A DNA stretch of 64,000 bases from Phytoactinopolyspora halotolerans (GCF_010550675.1 NZ_JAAGOA010000005.1:233524-297523), one strand, 5' to 3'; positions 7,621 through 16,931 are shown, numbered from the stretch's first letter. Made by a program: numbers and translations. The notes: generated by a model not told the origin, from the letters alone.

Positions 7621-8714
7621 CATTCGGCGGCATTTTGGATCAGCTGCCGCGACCCGTCCCGCGCCTGCACCGCCGCCACGACCTGATCGTCCGACAGCCG
7701 CGCGCGGCCGACGTAGTACACCACGGCGCCGGAGGGCAACCGCGTCTGCCAGGACGGACTGATCAGCAGCTGGCCGTCGATCCGCACCGCCAGCACAGTG
7801 ACGTCGTACCGTTGCCCGAGACCGGCCTGGCATGCACCGTACGTCACCGCGTCCAGCGTCTCGGGCAACCGCATCGAGTACGTGTTCCCGCCGCCGTAGG
7901 TCATCAGCTCGGCGTAGACCTGAGTGATGCCGGGGTCCTGCAACTCCTCGGTGGCCATCCGCGGCACATGCCACTGCACGCACCGGATCGATTCGCTCAC
8001 GTAGGTGAAGTGGTTCGCACGGCTGATGTCACGCAAGGTGACCACCACATGCGCCCGGGGGTTCACATGGTGCACGGACACCACCATCGCCAGAGCCTCG
8101 TTGTCGTCCCGGGCATCGACGAGAACGCTGTGCGCACGCTGCACACCGGCGCGCTGCAGAACGTCCGGATCGCTGAGGTCACCGCGGACGAACTCGATAT
8201 CCCGGTCGGGCAGCGGGTGTTGATCGACCTCGTCCCACGCGCACAACACGACTCGGCGGCCGCCTTCGCTCGGCAGACCGTGCAGAATCCGCTCGGTGCG
8301 TCCGGGCACGTAGCCCAGCACCACGACGTGATCGGACCTGTCCACGGTGAGGGCACCTTGCATACGACGTCCTTTCGCCTTCTCGACAACCCCGACGAGC
8401 TGAGTGATGAGCGTGGTGAGCGCGGTGATGGAGCCGATGATCACGTACACGCCGACGATATGGCCGCCGGCTGTCTCCGGGTAGAAATCCCCGTATCCCA
8501 CCGTCGAACCCGTGACGATGAACCACCACCAGTAGTTCTGCGGTTCGACGATGGCGCTCCCCGCCGGCTCCACCCAGGCCATCAACGGCCAGCTGGTCAG
8601 GAAAACGGAGACCATGACGGCGACCGCCGGCACACCGGTGCGCCATTTGACCAGGCGGCGCTTGAGACGGGTCAGAATGATCAGCACGTCGGTCCCCTCG
8701 ACAGCCACGTTCAC
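7620..8714 (-). CDS. Potassium channel with RCK/TrkA-N domain
   Basis: 364 residues. Two transmembrane helices (about 28-46 and 85-110) flank a pore loop with the potassium selectivity filter TVGYGD at 71-76. The C-terminal cytoplasmic part has a Rossmann-type TrkA-N fold starting VVVLGYVPGRTERIL and containing VRGDLSDPDVLQRAGV, which binds a nucleotide or ion to gate the channel. The GTG at 8714 is taken; a GTG at 8687 with GAGGGG before it is a plausible shorter start. It is divergent from the DUF4178-DUF350-spermidine synthase run. A linked ion channel in that neighbourhood agrees with the membrane character of the run. Confidence 0.9.
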   Translation of the reverse strand: MNVAVEGTDVLIILTRLKRRLVKWRTGVPAVAVMVSVFLTSWPLMAWVEPAGSAIVEPQNYWWWFIVTGSTVGYGDFYPETAGGHIVGVYVIIGSITALTTLITQLVGVVEKAKGRRMQGALTVDRSDHVVVLGYVPGRTERILHGLPSEGGRRVVLCAWDEVDQHPLPDRDIEFVRGDLSDPDVLQRAGVQRAHSVLVDARDDNEALAMVVSVHHVNPRAHVVVTLRDISRANHFTYVSESIRCVQWHVPRMATEELQDPGITQVYAELMTYGGGNTYSMRLPETLDAVTYGACQAGLGQRYDVTVLAVRIDGQLLISPSWQTRLPSGAVVYYVGRARLSDDQVVAAVQARDGSRQLIQNAAE

Positions 8715-8818
8715 TCACCGGCACGCGGCTGCTCACCGGCAAACCGCGCATGTGTAAGGTATCGCCCGGGAGTGACGTACAGCCGCACCGGGCGGACGCC
8801 CTGGGGGGATTCGAGGTC

Positions 8819-9427
8819 GTGGAGATAGTCGTCGTCATCATCGCCATCGCCGTGATCGCGGTGGCGGTCGCCGTCATCGTCCGATCACGGCAGTCGCAGC
8901 GCACGCCCGCTGCCGCCCCGCCGCCCCGCGACCCCTTCGCCCCCGAGGACAGCACCTTCGGAGACCCACGGACAATCCGAGTCGGCGACATGGTGGAGTA
9001 CCTCGGGCAGCGCCTGTTCGTCCGCGGTTCGCTGCGCCTGCGCGAAGGCGGCTACCAGTGGAGCGAACACTTTCTGGATGACATCGAGGGCACCCGTCGC
9101 TGGCTCTCGGTCGAGGAGGATCCCGATCTCGAGGTCGTGCTCTGGACCGAGCTGAAGGGTACGGACCTGCAGCCCAGTGAGAAGACGCTGACCCATGACG
9201 GTGTCGAGTACCGCCGCGAGGAGCACGGCACCGCGCAGTTCGCGTCCGAGGGAACCACCGGACTGGGCACCTCCGGACGCGTGGAGTACGTCGATTTCGC
9301 CGGACCGAAGGGCAGCTACCTCGCCTTCGAACGGTTCGACGGCGGCGAGTGGGAGGTCGGACTGGGCGAGCTCGTGCCGTCCGGAACGCTGACCGTCTAC
9401 CCGGGCAGCGACGCGGCGCAGAGCTGA
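8819..9427 (+). CDS. DUF4178 domain protein with N-terminal membrane anchor
   Basis: About 202 residues from the GTG at 8819, which follows a GGGGGG tract. One transmembrane helix (EIVVVIIAIAVIAVAVAVIV) precedes a P/A-rich linker and a DUF4178 domain: IRVGDMVEYLGQRLFVRGSLRLREGGYQWSEHFLDD, RWLSVEEDPDLEVVLW, and the closing GEWEVGLGELV. An in-frame ATG at 8750 would add 23 residues. Function unknown; in the families known to me DUF4178 occurs beside DUF350 and polyamine-related enzymes, which fits the four genes that follow on the same strand with short spacing. Confidence 0.85.
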   Translation: MEIVVVIIAIAVIAVAVAVIVRSRQSQRTPAAAPPPRDPFAPEDSTFGDPRTIRVGDMVEYLGQRLFVRGSLRLREGGYQWSEHFLDDIEGTRRWLSVEEDPDLEVVLWTELKGTDLQPSEKTLTHDGVEYRREEHGTAQFASEGTTGLGTSGRVEYVDFAGPKGSYLAFERFDGGEWEVGLGELVPSGTLTVYPGSDAAQS

Positions 9428-9437
9428 ACTCGATCCT

Positions 9438-9953
9438 GTGCTTGCCACGCTGGACGTGCCGTACGTCGACACGACCGCCACCGACCTGGTGTGGGCGCTG
9501 GATCATCCACCGACATCCGCCCTTGCCGCCACGGTGCTCCCGTTGGACACCGCCGACGGCTCCCTCGAACTGCGCATCCTCGGTGCGTCCCACCAAGCGC
9601 TGCTGCACACGCCGCGCGGCTCACTCGTGGAGACGGTCGCCTGCCTGCCTGGCCGCCGAGCTGAGCTACCCGGCGCCGCGGAGCGCCGGATCGGCGGGCT
9701 ACGGTATCGCTTCCGGGCCCGCGTCGAGCATCCGGCCGCGGACGCTCTGCGCTCCCGGGTTCGCGAACTTCGACGGCGAGCGGAGCTGGACGGCGGCGAC
9801 GGCCGGACGGTGCTCGCCGAGTTCCCGGCCCACCCGGACGCGGTCACCGTGCTGAGCATGCCGGAGACCGCGTCGCCGGGCGCCTGCTGGGAGACCTGGC
9901 ACGTGTACCCGAACAGCCGACAGATCGTGATGACCAGCACGGAGGTGCGCTGA
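9438..9953 (+). CDS. DUF2617 family protein
   Basis: 171 residues, soluble, GTG start 11 bases after the previous stop. Recognised as DUF2617 from its overall pattern: DVPYVDTTATDLVWALD near the N terminus, central ELRILGASHQALL, a low-charge ETVACLPG segment, then RYRFRARVEHP and WETWHVYPNSRQIVMTSTEV at the end. No enzymatic motif is visible. The stop overlaps the start of the DUF4247 lipoprotein gene (TGATG), so the two are coupled. The function is unknown; membership of the same run as a spermidine-synthase-like protein is the main clue. Confidence 0.8.
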   Translation: MLATLDVPYVDTTATDLVWALDHPPTSALAATVLPLDTADGSLELRILGASHQALLHTPRGSLVETVACLPGRRAELPGAAERRIGGLRYRFRARVEHPAADALRSRVRELRRRAELDGGDGRTVLAEFPAHPDAVTVLSMPETASPGACWETWHVYPNSRQIVMTSTEVR

Positions 9954-10384
9954 TGAGACGACGCGGAGGTCGTGCCGCGGTCGCCGGGGTGACTCTCCTG
10001 GCGACTGTCCTGACGCTGACCGCTTGCGGCAGCAGCGAGGAGAAGGTACGGGAGCACCTGGCGGAGAATTACGAGCTCGTCAATGAGAGCGGCACCTACG
10101 CGCAGTACCGCACGGATCAGGAGCCGTCGCGCGTCGCCTCCGCGATCCGCGCCGCAGCCGACCCCGGCCGGGACCATGCCGACCTCGATGACCACTATCT
10201 CGGCTACGAAGACGTGATGGTGCACGTGGAAGGGGAGCCGGCCGGCGGCTCCCAGATCGAGGTCACCGACGCCAAAGACGGCTATGACCGGTGGGGGCCC
10301 GTCATCGTACCGATCTGGGGCACATACAACGGCAGCTACCGCAGCGGCTTCTCCGGCGGAGGCTCCGGAAGCGGCGGCAAGTGA
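9953..10384 (+). CDS. DUF4247 lipoprotein
   Basis: 143 residues. Signal peptide with RRR, hydrophobic core and lipobox LTAC (Cys at about residue 25), so a lipoprotein on the outer face of the membrane. The mature part (EEKVREHLAENYELV...RYRTDQEPSRVASAIRAA...YLGYEDVMVHVEG) fits DUF4247, and the tail is Gly/Ser rich (SGFSGGGSGSGGK). ATG overlaps the previous stop. Neighbours are DUF2617 before and DUF350 after, the usual company of this family in actinobacteria. Confidence 0.82.
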   Translation: MRRRGGRAAVAGVTLLATVLTLTACGSSEEKVREHLAENYELVNESGTYAQYRTDQEPSRVASAIRAAADPGRDHADLDDHYLGYEDVMVHVEGEPAGGSQIEVTDAKDGYDRWGPVIVPIWGTYNGSYRSGFSGGGSGSGGK

Positions 10385-10424
10385 ACGAGACCCCCTGACT
10401 TCAGACTTCACGAGAGGATTTCAG

Positions 10425-10886
10425 ATGTTGACGGCCCTGGGAATCGACGACGGCGACCTGACCGCGGGCGGCCTGATGGAAGAGATCGGCGTCGTGCTGT
10501 CGTACTGCGGCGTAGGGCTGGTGATGATGCTGCTGGGCTTCATCCTGGTCGACCTGCTGACGCCCGGAAGGCTCCGCGATCTGATCTGGACCGAGCGCAA
10601 CCACAACGCTTCCGTCCTGGTGACCACCGGGTTCGTCGCCCAGGGGATCATCGTGATCGCCGCCATCTGGGCCAGCAGCGACGATTTCGGCGAGGGACTG
10701 ATCACCACCATCGCGTACAGCATCATCGGCCTGCTGGTCAGCACGGTCGTGTTCCTCGTGGTGGACCTGATGACGCCGAGCAGCATGCGCCGGGACATGG
10801 TGCACGCCGAGCCGCACCCGGCCAGCTGGGTGGTCGGCACGTTGCGTATCGTCGTCTCCGGCATCATCGCGCTGGCGATCATCTAG
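10425..10886 (+). CDS. DUF350 family membrane protein
   Basis: 153 residues with four predicted transmembrane helices (VVLSYCGVGLVMMLLGFILVDLL, SVLVTTGFVAQGIIVIAAIW, IAYSIIGLLVSTVVFLVVDLM, WVVGTLRIVVSGIIALAII). The two halves each contain a D-x-(L/M)-T-P motif (DLLTPGRL and DLMTPSSM), showing the duplicated DUF350 (YjfL-type) unit. The start follows GAGAGG at 10412-10417. An upstream in-frame start at 10284 would overlap the lipoprotein gene and is rejected. In enterobacteria DUF350 sits with a glutathionylspermidine synthase homologue; here it sits with a spermidine-synthase-like gene, so a link to polyamine chemistry at the membrane is reasonable inference. Confidence 0.88.
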   Translation: MLTALGIDDGDLTAGGLMEEIGVVLSYCGVGLVMMLLGFILVDLLTPGRLRDLIWTERNHNASVLVTTGFVAQGIIVIAAIWASSDDFGEGLITTIAYSIIGLLVSTVVFLVVDLMTPSSMRRDMVHAEPHPASWVVGTLRIVVSGIIALAII

Positions 10887-11028
10887 CCGTGTGCACGTGC
10901 ACGAGTCCGGCTGAACGAACCCGGGAGACACCCCGCTGAGCATCGGGCCGACGACGACCGACCGCGACCCGCCGCAGGCGGACGCCGGACCGAGCCGTCC
11001 CTCCGGGCCGCGATCGCGCCCCGCCCGG

Positions 11029-12558
11029 GTGGTGATCCTCGGCGCGGCGCTGATCTGCGCCGCGTGCGGGCTGGTCTACGAACTCGCGCTGATCGCGCTC
11101 GGCAGCTACCTGATCGGCGACACCGTCGTGCAGGCGTCGATCGTGGTCTCGGTCATGGTCTTCGCCATGGGGATGGGCTCGCTGCTCGCCAAGCCCCTGC
11201 AGCGGTACCCGGCGGTCTCGTTCGCCGCGGTCGAGTCGTTACTCGCCCTGGTCGGCGGCATCTCGGTACTTGTGCTCTACCACGCCTTCGCGGTCACCGA
11301 GGCCTACACGCCGATGATGGTCACCCTGGCCCTGATCATCGGCGCGCTGATCGGCGCGGAGATACCGCTGCTGATGACGTTGCTGCAGCGGATCCGCGCG
11401 CAGGACGCCGGCAGCGCGGTAGCCGACATGTTCGCGGCGGACTATCTCGGCGCACTGGCCGGTGGCCTGGCGTTCCCGTTCATTCTGCTTCCGGCTCTCG
11501 GCTTGGTGGAGGGGACGATCGCGACCGCCGGGCTGAACCTTGTGGCCGGGACGGTCGTGGTGCTGTGGCTGTTCAGGCGATCGTTGACCAAGCGGGCCTG
11601 GGCACTGATCGGCACGCTCGTGGCGGCCGTCGCGGTAGTGCTGCTCACGGTGCTGTGGCAGGCTGAGGAGATCGAGCTCGACGCCCGGCAGCGGCTCTTC
11701 CGGGACCCCATCACGCACGCCGAGCGGTCCGAATACCAGGAGATCGTGCTCACCGAGCGACACCGGATCTCCGGGGTCGACGACTTCCGGATGTTCCTCA
11801 ACGGCGATCTGCAGTTCGCGTCCCCGGACGAGTACCGCTACCACGAATCGCTCGTGCACCCGGCGATGTCGGGGCCTCGCGAGCGGGTGCTGATCCTGGG
11901 CGGCGGCGACGGCCTTGCGCTGCGCGAGGTGTTGCGCTACCCGGATGTCGACGAGGTGACCTTGGTGGAGCTCGATCCGGCGGTACTGACGCTGGCCCGT
12001 GACCACGACAGTCTGCGCGAGCTGAACGACGACGCTCTCGCCGACCCGCGCGTGCAGGCCCTGGCCGACGACGCGTTCAGCTGGGCGCGGGCTCAGGTCG
12101 ACGCCGCGGCCGAACCGTACGACGTCGTGATCGTGGACATGCCCGATCCCGATGCCACGGCAACCTCGAAGGTGTACTCGCTGGAGTTCTACGGGATGCT
12201 CCACGACCTGGTCGCGTCCGATGGCCGGATGGTGGTGCAGTCCGGTTCGCCGTTCTTCGCGCCCACGTCGTTCGCCTGCATCCGGGAGACCATCGTCGCC
12301 GCGGGGTTCGGTGTCGCGCCGTATATGGCGTCCGTGCCGAGCTTCGGGGACTGGGGTTTCACCCTGGCACGGCCGTCCGGCGCCGTACCGGAGTTGAGTG
12401 TGCCGGACGACGCACCTGACCTGCGTTATCTGTCTCCGGACGTGCTTGAGGCCGCCTCCGTCATACCGCCGGACAAGGTGGTGACCGACGTCGAGATCTC
12501 GACGTTGCTCGACCCGGTGATCCTGGACTACGCCCGCAGCGAGTGGCAGACCTCGTAG
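11029..12558 (+). CDS. Membrane-embedded spermidine synthase-like protein
   Basis: 509 residues. The first 205 residues hold about seven transmembrane helices (ILGAALICAACGLVYELALIALGSYLIG, WALIGTLVAAVAVVLLTVLW). The C-terminal half is a Rossmann methyltransferase-like aminopropyltransferase domain: LILGGGDGLALREVL (about 288-300, nucleoside binding), LVELDPAVL, and DMPDPDATATSKVYSLEFY (about 370), which carries the catalytic-type Asp region and Tyr. Enzymes of this type move an aminopropyl group from decarboxylated SAM to a polyamine; the substrate here is unknown. First canonical start is GTG 11029, but it has no ribosome site and lies at the edge of the first helix. A CTG at 10936 with GGGAG before it is in frame. 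Confidence 0.87.
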   Translation: MVILGAALICAACGLVYELALIALGSYLIGDTVVQASIVVSVMVFAMGMGSLLAKPLQRYPAVSFAAVESLLALVGGISVLVLYHAFAVTEAYTPMMVTLALIIGALIGAEIPLLMTLLQRIRAQDAGSAVADMFAADYLGALAGGLAFPFILLPALGLVEGTIATAGLNLVAGTVVVLWLFRRSLTKRAWALIGTLVAAVAVVLLTVLWQAEEIELDARQRLFRDPITHAERSEYQEIVLTERHRISGVDDFRMFLNGDLQFASPDEYRYHESLVHPAMSGPRERVLILGGGDGLALREVLRYPDVDEVTLVELDPAVLTLARDHDSLRELNDDALADPRVQALADDAFSWARAQVDAAAEPYDVVIVDMPDPDATATSKVYSLEFYGMLHDLVASDGRMVVQSGSPFFAPTSFACIRETIVAAGFGVAPYMASVPSFGDWGFTLARPSGAVPELSVPDDAPDLRYLSPDVLEAASVIPPDKVVTDVEISTLLDPVILDYARSEWQTS

Positions 12559-12618
12559 CGCTGAGATCCACCACCGCCGTGTCCGGCGTCCGCCGGGACC
12601 ACCGGGTGCCGATAGGCG

Positions 12619-15180
12619 CTACCGGGCCCGCAGACGCGCGGTGAAGGTACGGCCGTACGCCTGGTGGGTACGGACGTTCAGCCGGATACCTCCGTGAGCC
12701 GGCCGCAGCTCCACACCGTCGTCGGCAGAGACCAGCGTCATCGGTCTGCCACGCACCACGACGGAGATGTCGGCGCGGTTCATGGTCGGATCGGACACCG
12801 CCACCGTGGTCTCGTCGCCGTCCTGTCGCACCAGCACCGATGCCGGGCCGTGCACCGCCACGTGGCCGGCGGCCTGCCAGCCGTCGCCGAAGACGTTGGC
12901 CGCGATGAGGCCGAGACCGGTGTGCTTGATCGCCTGCACCCGCGGGTTGTTGGCCAGCACGCTGAGACCTCCGTCCGGGTACGCCCGCAATTGAGCCTCG
13001 TCGGCATCGGGCACCAGCGCGTATGCGAGCGTCGCCGGTCCGTCACCGGCCGGGTGGAACACGGACACGCCGAAGACGTTCTTGGTCACCTGAGTGTCGG
13101 GATTGGACGCCCGGACGACGCGGCGACTACGCGTCACCTGTTCGAGGTCGACGTTCACGCGTGCGGCGTCGAGCATGACGTAACCCACCGCGACACCCTC
13201 GGTGCTGTTCGCATAGCGCAGCCAGGCCACGTCCGCCGTGCCGGTGCCGGACCACTCCCTGCCGTCACGCGATGCGCCGACCACGGAGAGCTCGTCGGAG
13301 ACATCGGCGATGCGGCTGTCAAGCGTGGTCACCGCGTCGCGGCCGCCCTGCCCGTCGATGCCGGCGGCGAGCACCACCACCTCGTCGTCGAGCATGAACC
13401 ACGACTTCGTCGACCGGGCGTTCTGGTAGGCGACGAAGTCCTCGGGCAGGACACCGGCCTGTTTGTCGACGTACGGCACGTCGTCGGATTGGACCATGCC
13501 GGTGGCACCGTAGGCGCCCAGAACGGCGCCACCCGAATGCCGGTTGGTACCGCGCGGGAAATAGACGTACGTGTTCTGCGATTCCGAGGACGAGGTGAAC
13601 CCGAGCGGATGCTCTGGATTCTCGTACCAGAATCCGCCGTACAGCTCGGGGACGGTCAGCCGCTCCTCGACCGGCGCCGTCACACCGGGAAGCCGATACG
13701 GCGACACCACGGTATAGAAGTCGACCCCGAACGCCTTCGTCTGATCCTGGCCGGACAGGTACAGATAATGCGCGCCGTCGGCCTGGAACCACGGCATGAG
13801 GTTCTCGCCGTTCATGTACTCATACTTGCTGATCCGGTCGGAGCTCCGGGCCAGCGCGAACGCGAAGCCCGGCCGGAGGTGAACGGTCTTGTCCATGGCG
13901 TTGAAGGCGACGCTGCGTTCGGGCGGGTTCACGTCGGCGGCCGGGATCGAGTCGTCGGCGAGGACGTCGGCGTATTTCGCGATGGTGACTGGGGAGACGA
14001 ACCCGTCCGGGTTCAGCGTGGCCCGAGACGTGGACCGGATGAACTTGACGTATCCCTGGAGCGCCCGCGCGTCGTCGCCATCGAGGTAATCCGCAAGGTC
14101 GACGATCGCTTCCACGATGATGCCGACGTCGGTGTAGCCGGTGGTGGTGCGCGACACCGCTCGGCCCTTGACGATCTCCATCATCCAGCCTTCGAAGATC
14201 AGCGGCGCGAACCCGTTCACCACCCATCCGCGCACCACGTCGACGAGGTCTCCTCCGCTGGCGTAGGACGTCCCGTCCAGCATCTTGACCGACTGCACCA
14301 CCCTGGTGAGCAGCGCCTTCCCGTACGAACCGGTGTAAGCCACCGAATGGTGCTGGATGAAGGAGCCGTCCTGGTAGTAGCCGTCTGTCACGCCGTGCCG
14401 GAGGTTGTACGGATCGATGGTGGCGAACACCGTCGACTGGTCGCTGATCGCCTTGCCGATGCGAGCGTCGTCGCCGAGCAGGGCACCCTGGATCACCCGG
14501 TTGGCGGTGATGTCGGCGAGGTTGGCGCCGGTGTGGAAACGGGAGTCAAGGTCGACGTCGCCGTTCTCGCCCTCGCGCAGGTAGGCGTCCATGGACGCGA
14601 CGTAGGTCGGGATCAGATCGGGTCGGTAGTCGCGCACCACGTCGGCGAGCAGGGCAAGGGTCTTGCTGACGTGGGTGGAGATGCCGATCTCCCAGTTGTA
14701 CCAGTTGCCGTAGTAGCCCTGGCTCTGATCGCCGTAGTAGTTCTCGTGCAGCCACACCAGCCCGTCGGCGACGCGGCGCTGCACGTCGACGTCCCCGGCC
14801 AGTTCGGAGTCCGCGCCTTCGGTGGCCGTGGCCAGTGCGATCTCGTACAGGTACTGGTAGGAGTTTCGGAGCGCCACGTCGCTGGCGCCCAGCGGCTGCC
14901 CGGCGAAGAGCTCACCGTCGCCCGCGTCGTCCATGGCGCTCAGACGACTGCGCGCGGTCCGTGCCACGGCGGCGAGCTTGCCGGCCACCTCGGGCCGGAC
15001 GTTCGATCCGGCGTCACCGGCGAAGATCTCGATGGTGTTGCGCAAGAGCCGGGAATGGTCGGTAGCGGCATCGGCTGCTGCCGCGCCGGGGCGGGCAACC
15101 GCTTCCCAACGGCCGGCGCCGACGAGCAGGCTTGCGGCGGGGATGAGGGACAGGGCTTGACGACGGGAGATCTGCGGCAC
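12619..15180 (-). CDS. Polysaccharide lyase family 8 (hyaluronate/chondroitin/xanthan lyase type)
   Basis: 853 residues. Secreted lyase that cuts uronic-acid polysaccharides by beta elimination. The N terminus carries twin arginines (ISRRQALSLIPAASLLVGAG), suggesting Tat export. The alpha/alpha toroid domain contains the aromatic patch NWYNWEIGIS and the PL8 catalytic residues at family spacing: Asn227 (ADITANR), His277 (SFIQHHS), Tyr286 (YTGSYG) and Arg340 (VKGRAV); intervals of 50, 9 and 54 match those of the pneumococcal enzyme. Beta-sandwich domains follow (from about 520). The GTG at 15180 stands 5 bases after GGGGAGG; a GTG directly before it is the alternative. It converges on the spermidine-synthase-like gene. 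Substrate within the family cannot be read from sequence. Confidence 0.9.
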   Translation of the reverse strand: MPQISRRQALSLIPAASLLVGAGRWEAVARPGAAAADAATDHSRLLRNTIEIFAGDAGSNVRPEVAGKLAAVARTARSRLSAMDDAGDGELFAGQPLGASDVALRNSYQYLYEIALATATEGADSELAGDVDVQRRVADGLVWLHENYYGDQSQGYYGNWYNWEIGISTHVSKTLALLADVVRDYRPDLIPTYVASMDAYLREGENGDVDLDSRFHTGANLADITANRVIQGALLGDDARIGKAISDQSTVFATIDPYNLRHGVTDGYYQDGSFIQHHSVAYTGSYGKALLTRVVQSVKMLDGTSYASGGDLVDVVRGWVVNGFAPLIFEGWMMEIVKGRAVSRTTTGYTDVGIIVEAIVDLADYLDGDDARALQGYVKFIRSTSRATLNPDGFVSPVTIAKYADVLADDSIPAADVNPPERSVAFNAMDKTVHLRPGFAFALARSSDRISKYEYMNGENLMPWFQADGAHYLYLSGQDQTKAFGVDFYTVVSPYRLPGVTAPVEERLTVPELYGGFWYENPEHPLGFTSSSESQNTYVYFPRGTNRHSGGAVLGAYGATGMVQSDDVPYVDKQAGVLPEDFVAYQNARSTKSWFMLDDEVVVLAAGIDGQGGRDAVTTLDSRIADVSDELSVVGASRDGREWSGTGTADVAWLRYANSTEGVAVGYVMLDAARVNVDLEQVTRSRRVVRASNPDTQVTKNVFGVSVFHPAGDGPATLAYALVPDADEAQLRAYPDGGLSVLANNPRVQAIKHTGLGLIAANVFGDGWQAAGHVAVHGPASVLVRQDGDETTVAVSDPTMNRADISVVVRGRPMTLVSADDGVELRPAHGGIRLNVRTHQAYGRTFTARLRAR

Positions 15181-15363
15181 CACGGCCTCCCCAGGAGGGA
15201 CGGAGGTATAGACCAATGTGGGTGATTCAAGCAACCACCGGGGCCCCTGACAAGACCCGATGCCATACACGCAGGTTGACGGCGATGTCCCCCGATCCCT
15301 TCCCCGTCCCTCGTGCGACCCCCGCTTGAGCGATGGAGCGGACGACGGACCGAGCGTGCGTCG

Positions 15364-16857
15364 TCACCGCGTATAGGGGATCAGTTCGGCGACGGCGGCG
15401 GTCCCGGCGACGCCGGCGTGGGCCGTCAACCGCAGGTATCTGGCCCGGACCCCGTCCAGGAGCACGTCCTTCGGCAGCGAATCGCGGTCCCACCGTCCCG
15501 AGGCGATCGGCTCGTATGTCTCCCCGTCGGCGCTGACGGCGTAGGTGTACCGCGTGACGATGCCGTCGTAGGTGTCGATCGGCGGCTGGTAACGCACGGC
15601 CACCAGCGTCCGCTCGCCACCCATGTCGACGGTGAGATGGTGCGGGAACGGCTCCGGCGGGGCCGGCGCGACGCGTGAATGCCAGGATGTGCGTGCCTCG
15701 CCGTCCACCGCGAGCGCGGCGGCGCGGCCGGGTTCACTACTGGACGCCGCCGCGGACATCTCGGCAGCCGGCACCACACGGCCGTCGGGCGGTGCCGGGA
15801 CAGCCGGCCACTCGGTGATCGGCTGCTCGTCCACCGCCGGGCGGGCCGGTGCGTATCCGGGCAGGTCGCCTGGGAAACGCAGCCTGGAGACGACGGCACC
15901 GTGGTCGGAGTAGAACGGGTACAGCTCGTCGAGATCGCTCCCGTGGTGCTCGGGGATCCGTCGGGACCGCGTCGACGAGGCCAGCACCTCGACGTCGCCC
16001 CGGGCCAGCAGGTAATCGAGGCGCATCGGCGCATACATGAAGGAATGCCCGGCCGTCCACGTCCGTCCCGGGTACGTCGCGACGTCGGGATGGGCGACCC
16101 GGAAGGTGTCGATGAATCCCGCTTCGGCGAACATCCTGGACACAGGCCAATCCAGCACCACGCCCTCATGTCTGGGTGCGTCCGCGTACTCCGGACTCCA
16201 GTCCAGGTGCGTCTGCGTGTTGAGGTCCCCACCGACCAGCACCGGCGCGCCGTCGGCGGCGAATCTCGGCAGCCGATCGTCGAGGATCACCTTGGCCATC
16301 TCCAGCCGCCGGGTCTCGTCGCTGGCGACGAGACCCGCCGCCGACCGGGACCGCTCCAGGCCCAGCGCGGACTCCATCACCGCCTGGTTCACCGGTCCCC
16401 AGGCATCGTCGAGGTGCGATATCCACGCGGTGAACGCATGCACATGACCACCCCCAGGCAGACCGAGCCGGGCACCGCCGAAGTGGAACGACGTCACCGG
16501 CGCCTCGCTGACCACCGGATACACCTCCTCGACCGGCAACCAGGTGAACAGCCACAGGTTGTCCCGGTTCGGCAGCTGGCCGGGTTCGCGGGTGATCGGG
16601 ACACCGCGGAAGACCCGGCCGTCCTCCTGGTGCCGATTGAGCGCTGCCTCGATCCGCTCTCCGAGCCCGTAGGTCTCCACCATGAGCAGCAGATCCGGGC
16701 GCTCGACGGCGAGGAAGTCCAGCAGCTCCCGCTTGTTCTGCTCCTCGAAGCCGTGCGGATGGACGGTGTTGAACGCGCTGCCGTCCCAGAACTTGTCGAG
16801 GTTGCCGCCGTGCCAGATATTGAAGACCATCACGTCGAGCACGGTCCCGTCAGGCAT
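15364..16857 (-). CDS. Endonuclease/exonuclease/phosphatase-fold enzyme with C-terminal F5/8C (discoidin) domain
   Basis: 497 residues. The EEP fold is shown by MVFNIWHGGN (Asn near 13), LLLMVETYG (metal-binding Glu), VLVGGDLNTQTHLDW (Asp/Asn pair) and YSDHGAVVSRLRF (closing Asp-His). About residues 360-495 form a carbohydrate-binding discoidin domain (AAALAVDGEARTSWHS, HHLTVDMGGERTLVAVRY, ARYLRLTAHAGV). Such combinations are usually extracellular phosphodiesterases, but no clear signal peptide is visible at this ATG, so location is uncertain. It lies upstream of the PL8 lyase on the same strand, 183 bases apart, and is divergent from the DeoR regulator. The phosphoester or sugar-phosphate substrate is unknown. 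Confidence 0.85.
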   Translation of the reverse strand: MPDGTVLDVMVFNIWHGGNLDKFWDGSAFNTVHPHGFEEQNKRELLDFLAVERPDLLLMVETYGLGERIEAALNRHQEDGRVFRGVPITREPGQLPNRDNLWLFTWLPVEEVYPVVSEAPVTSFHFGGARLGLPGGGHVHAFTAWISHLDDAWGPVNQAVMESALGLERSRSAAGLVASDETRRLEMAKVILDDRLPRFAADGAPVLVGGDLNTQTHLDWSPEYADAPRHEGVVLDWPVSRMFAEAGFIDTFRVAHPDVATYPGRTWTAGHSFMYAPMRLDYLLARGDVEVLASSTRSRRIPEHHGSDLDELYPFYSDHGAVVSRLRFPGDLPGYAPARPAVDEQPITEWPAVPAPPDGRVVPAAEMSAAASSSEPGRAAALAVDGEARTSWHSRVAPAPPEPFPHHLTVDMGGERTLVAVRYQPPIDTYDGIVTRYTYAVSADGETYEPIASGRWDRDSLPKDVLLDGVRARYLRLTAHAGVAGTAAVAELIPYTR

Positions 16858-16931
16858 GAAGCCTCCATCGTCTCAAGGGTGATCCGATCCCGCGGTCGCG
16901 GATGATCGCAGCATGCACAATACTGATCGAT

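Noticed and set aside
10284-10424. 47-residue extension of the DUF350 protein
   Set aside because: It overlaps the DUF4247 lipoprotein gene, is Ala/Ser/Pro-rich, and a good ribosome site precedes ATG 10425.
12664-15225. 853-codon plus-strand open frame opposite the PL8 lyase
   Set aside because: A shadow of the lyase gene; composition is His/Arg/Val-rich and no motif is present.
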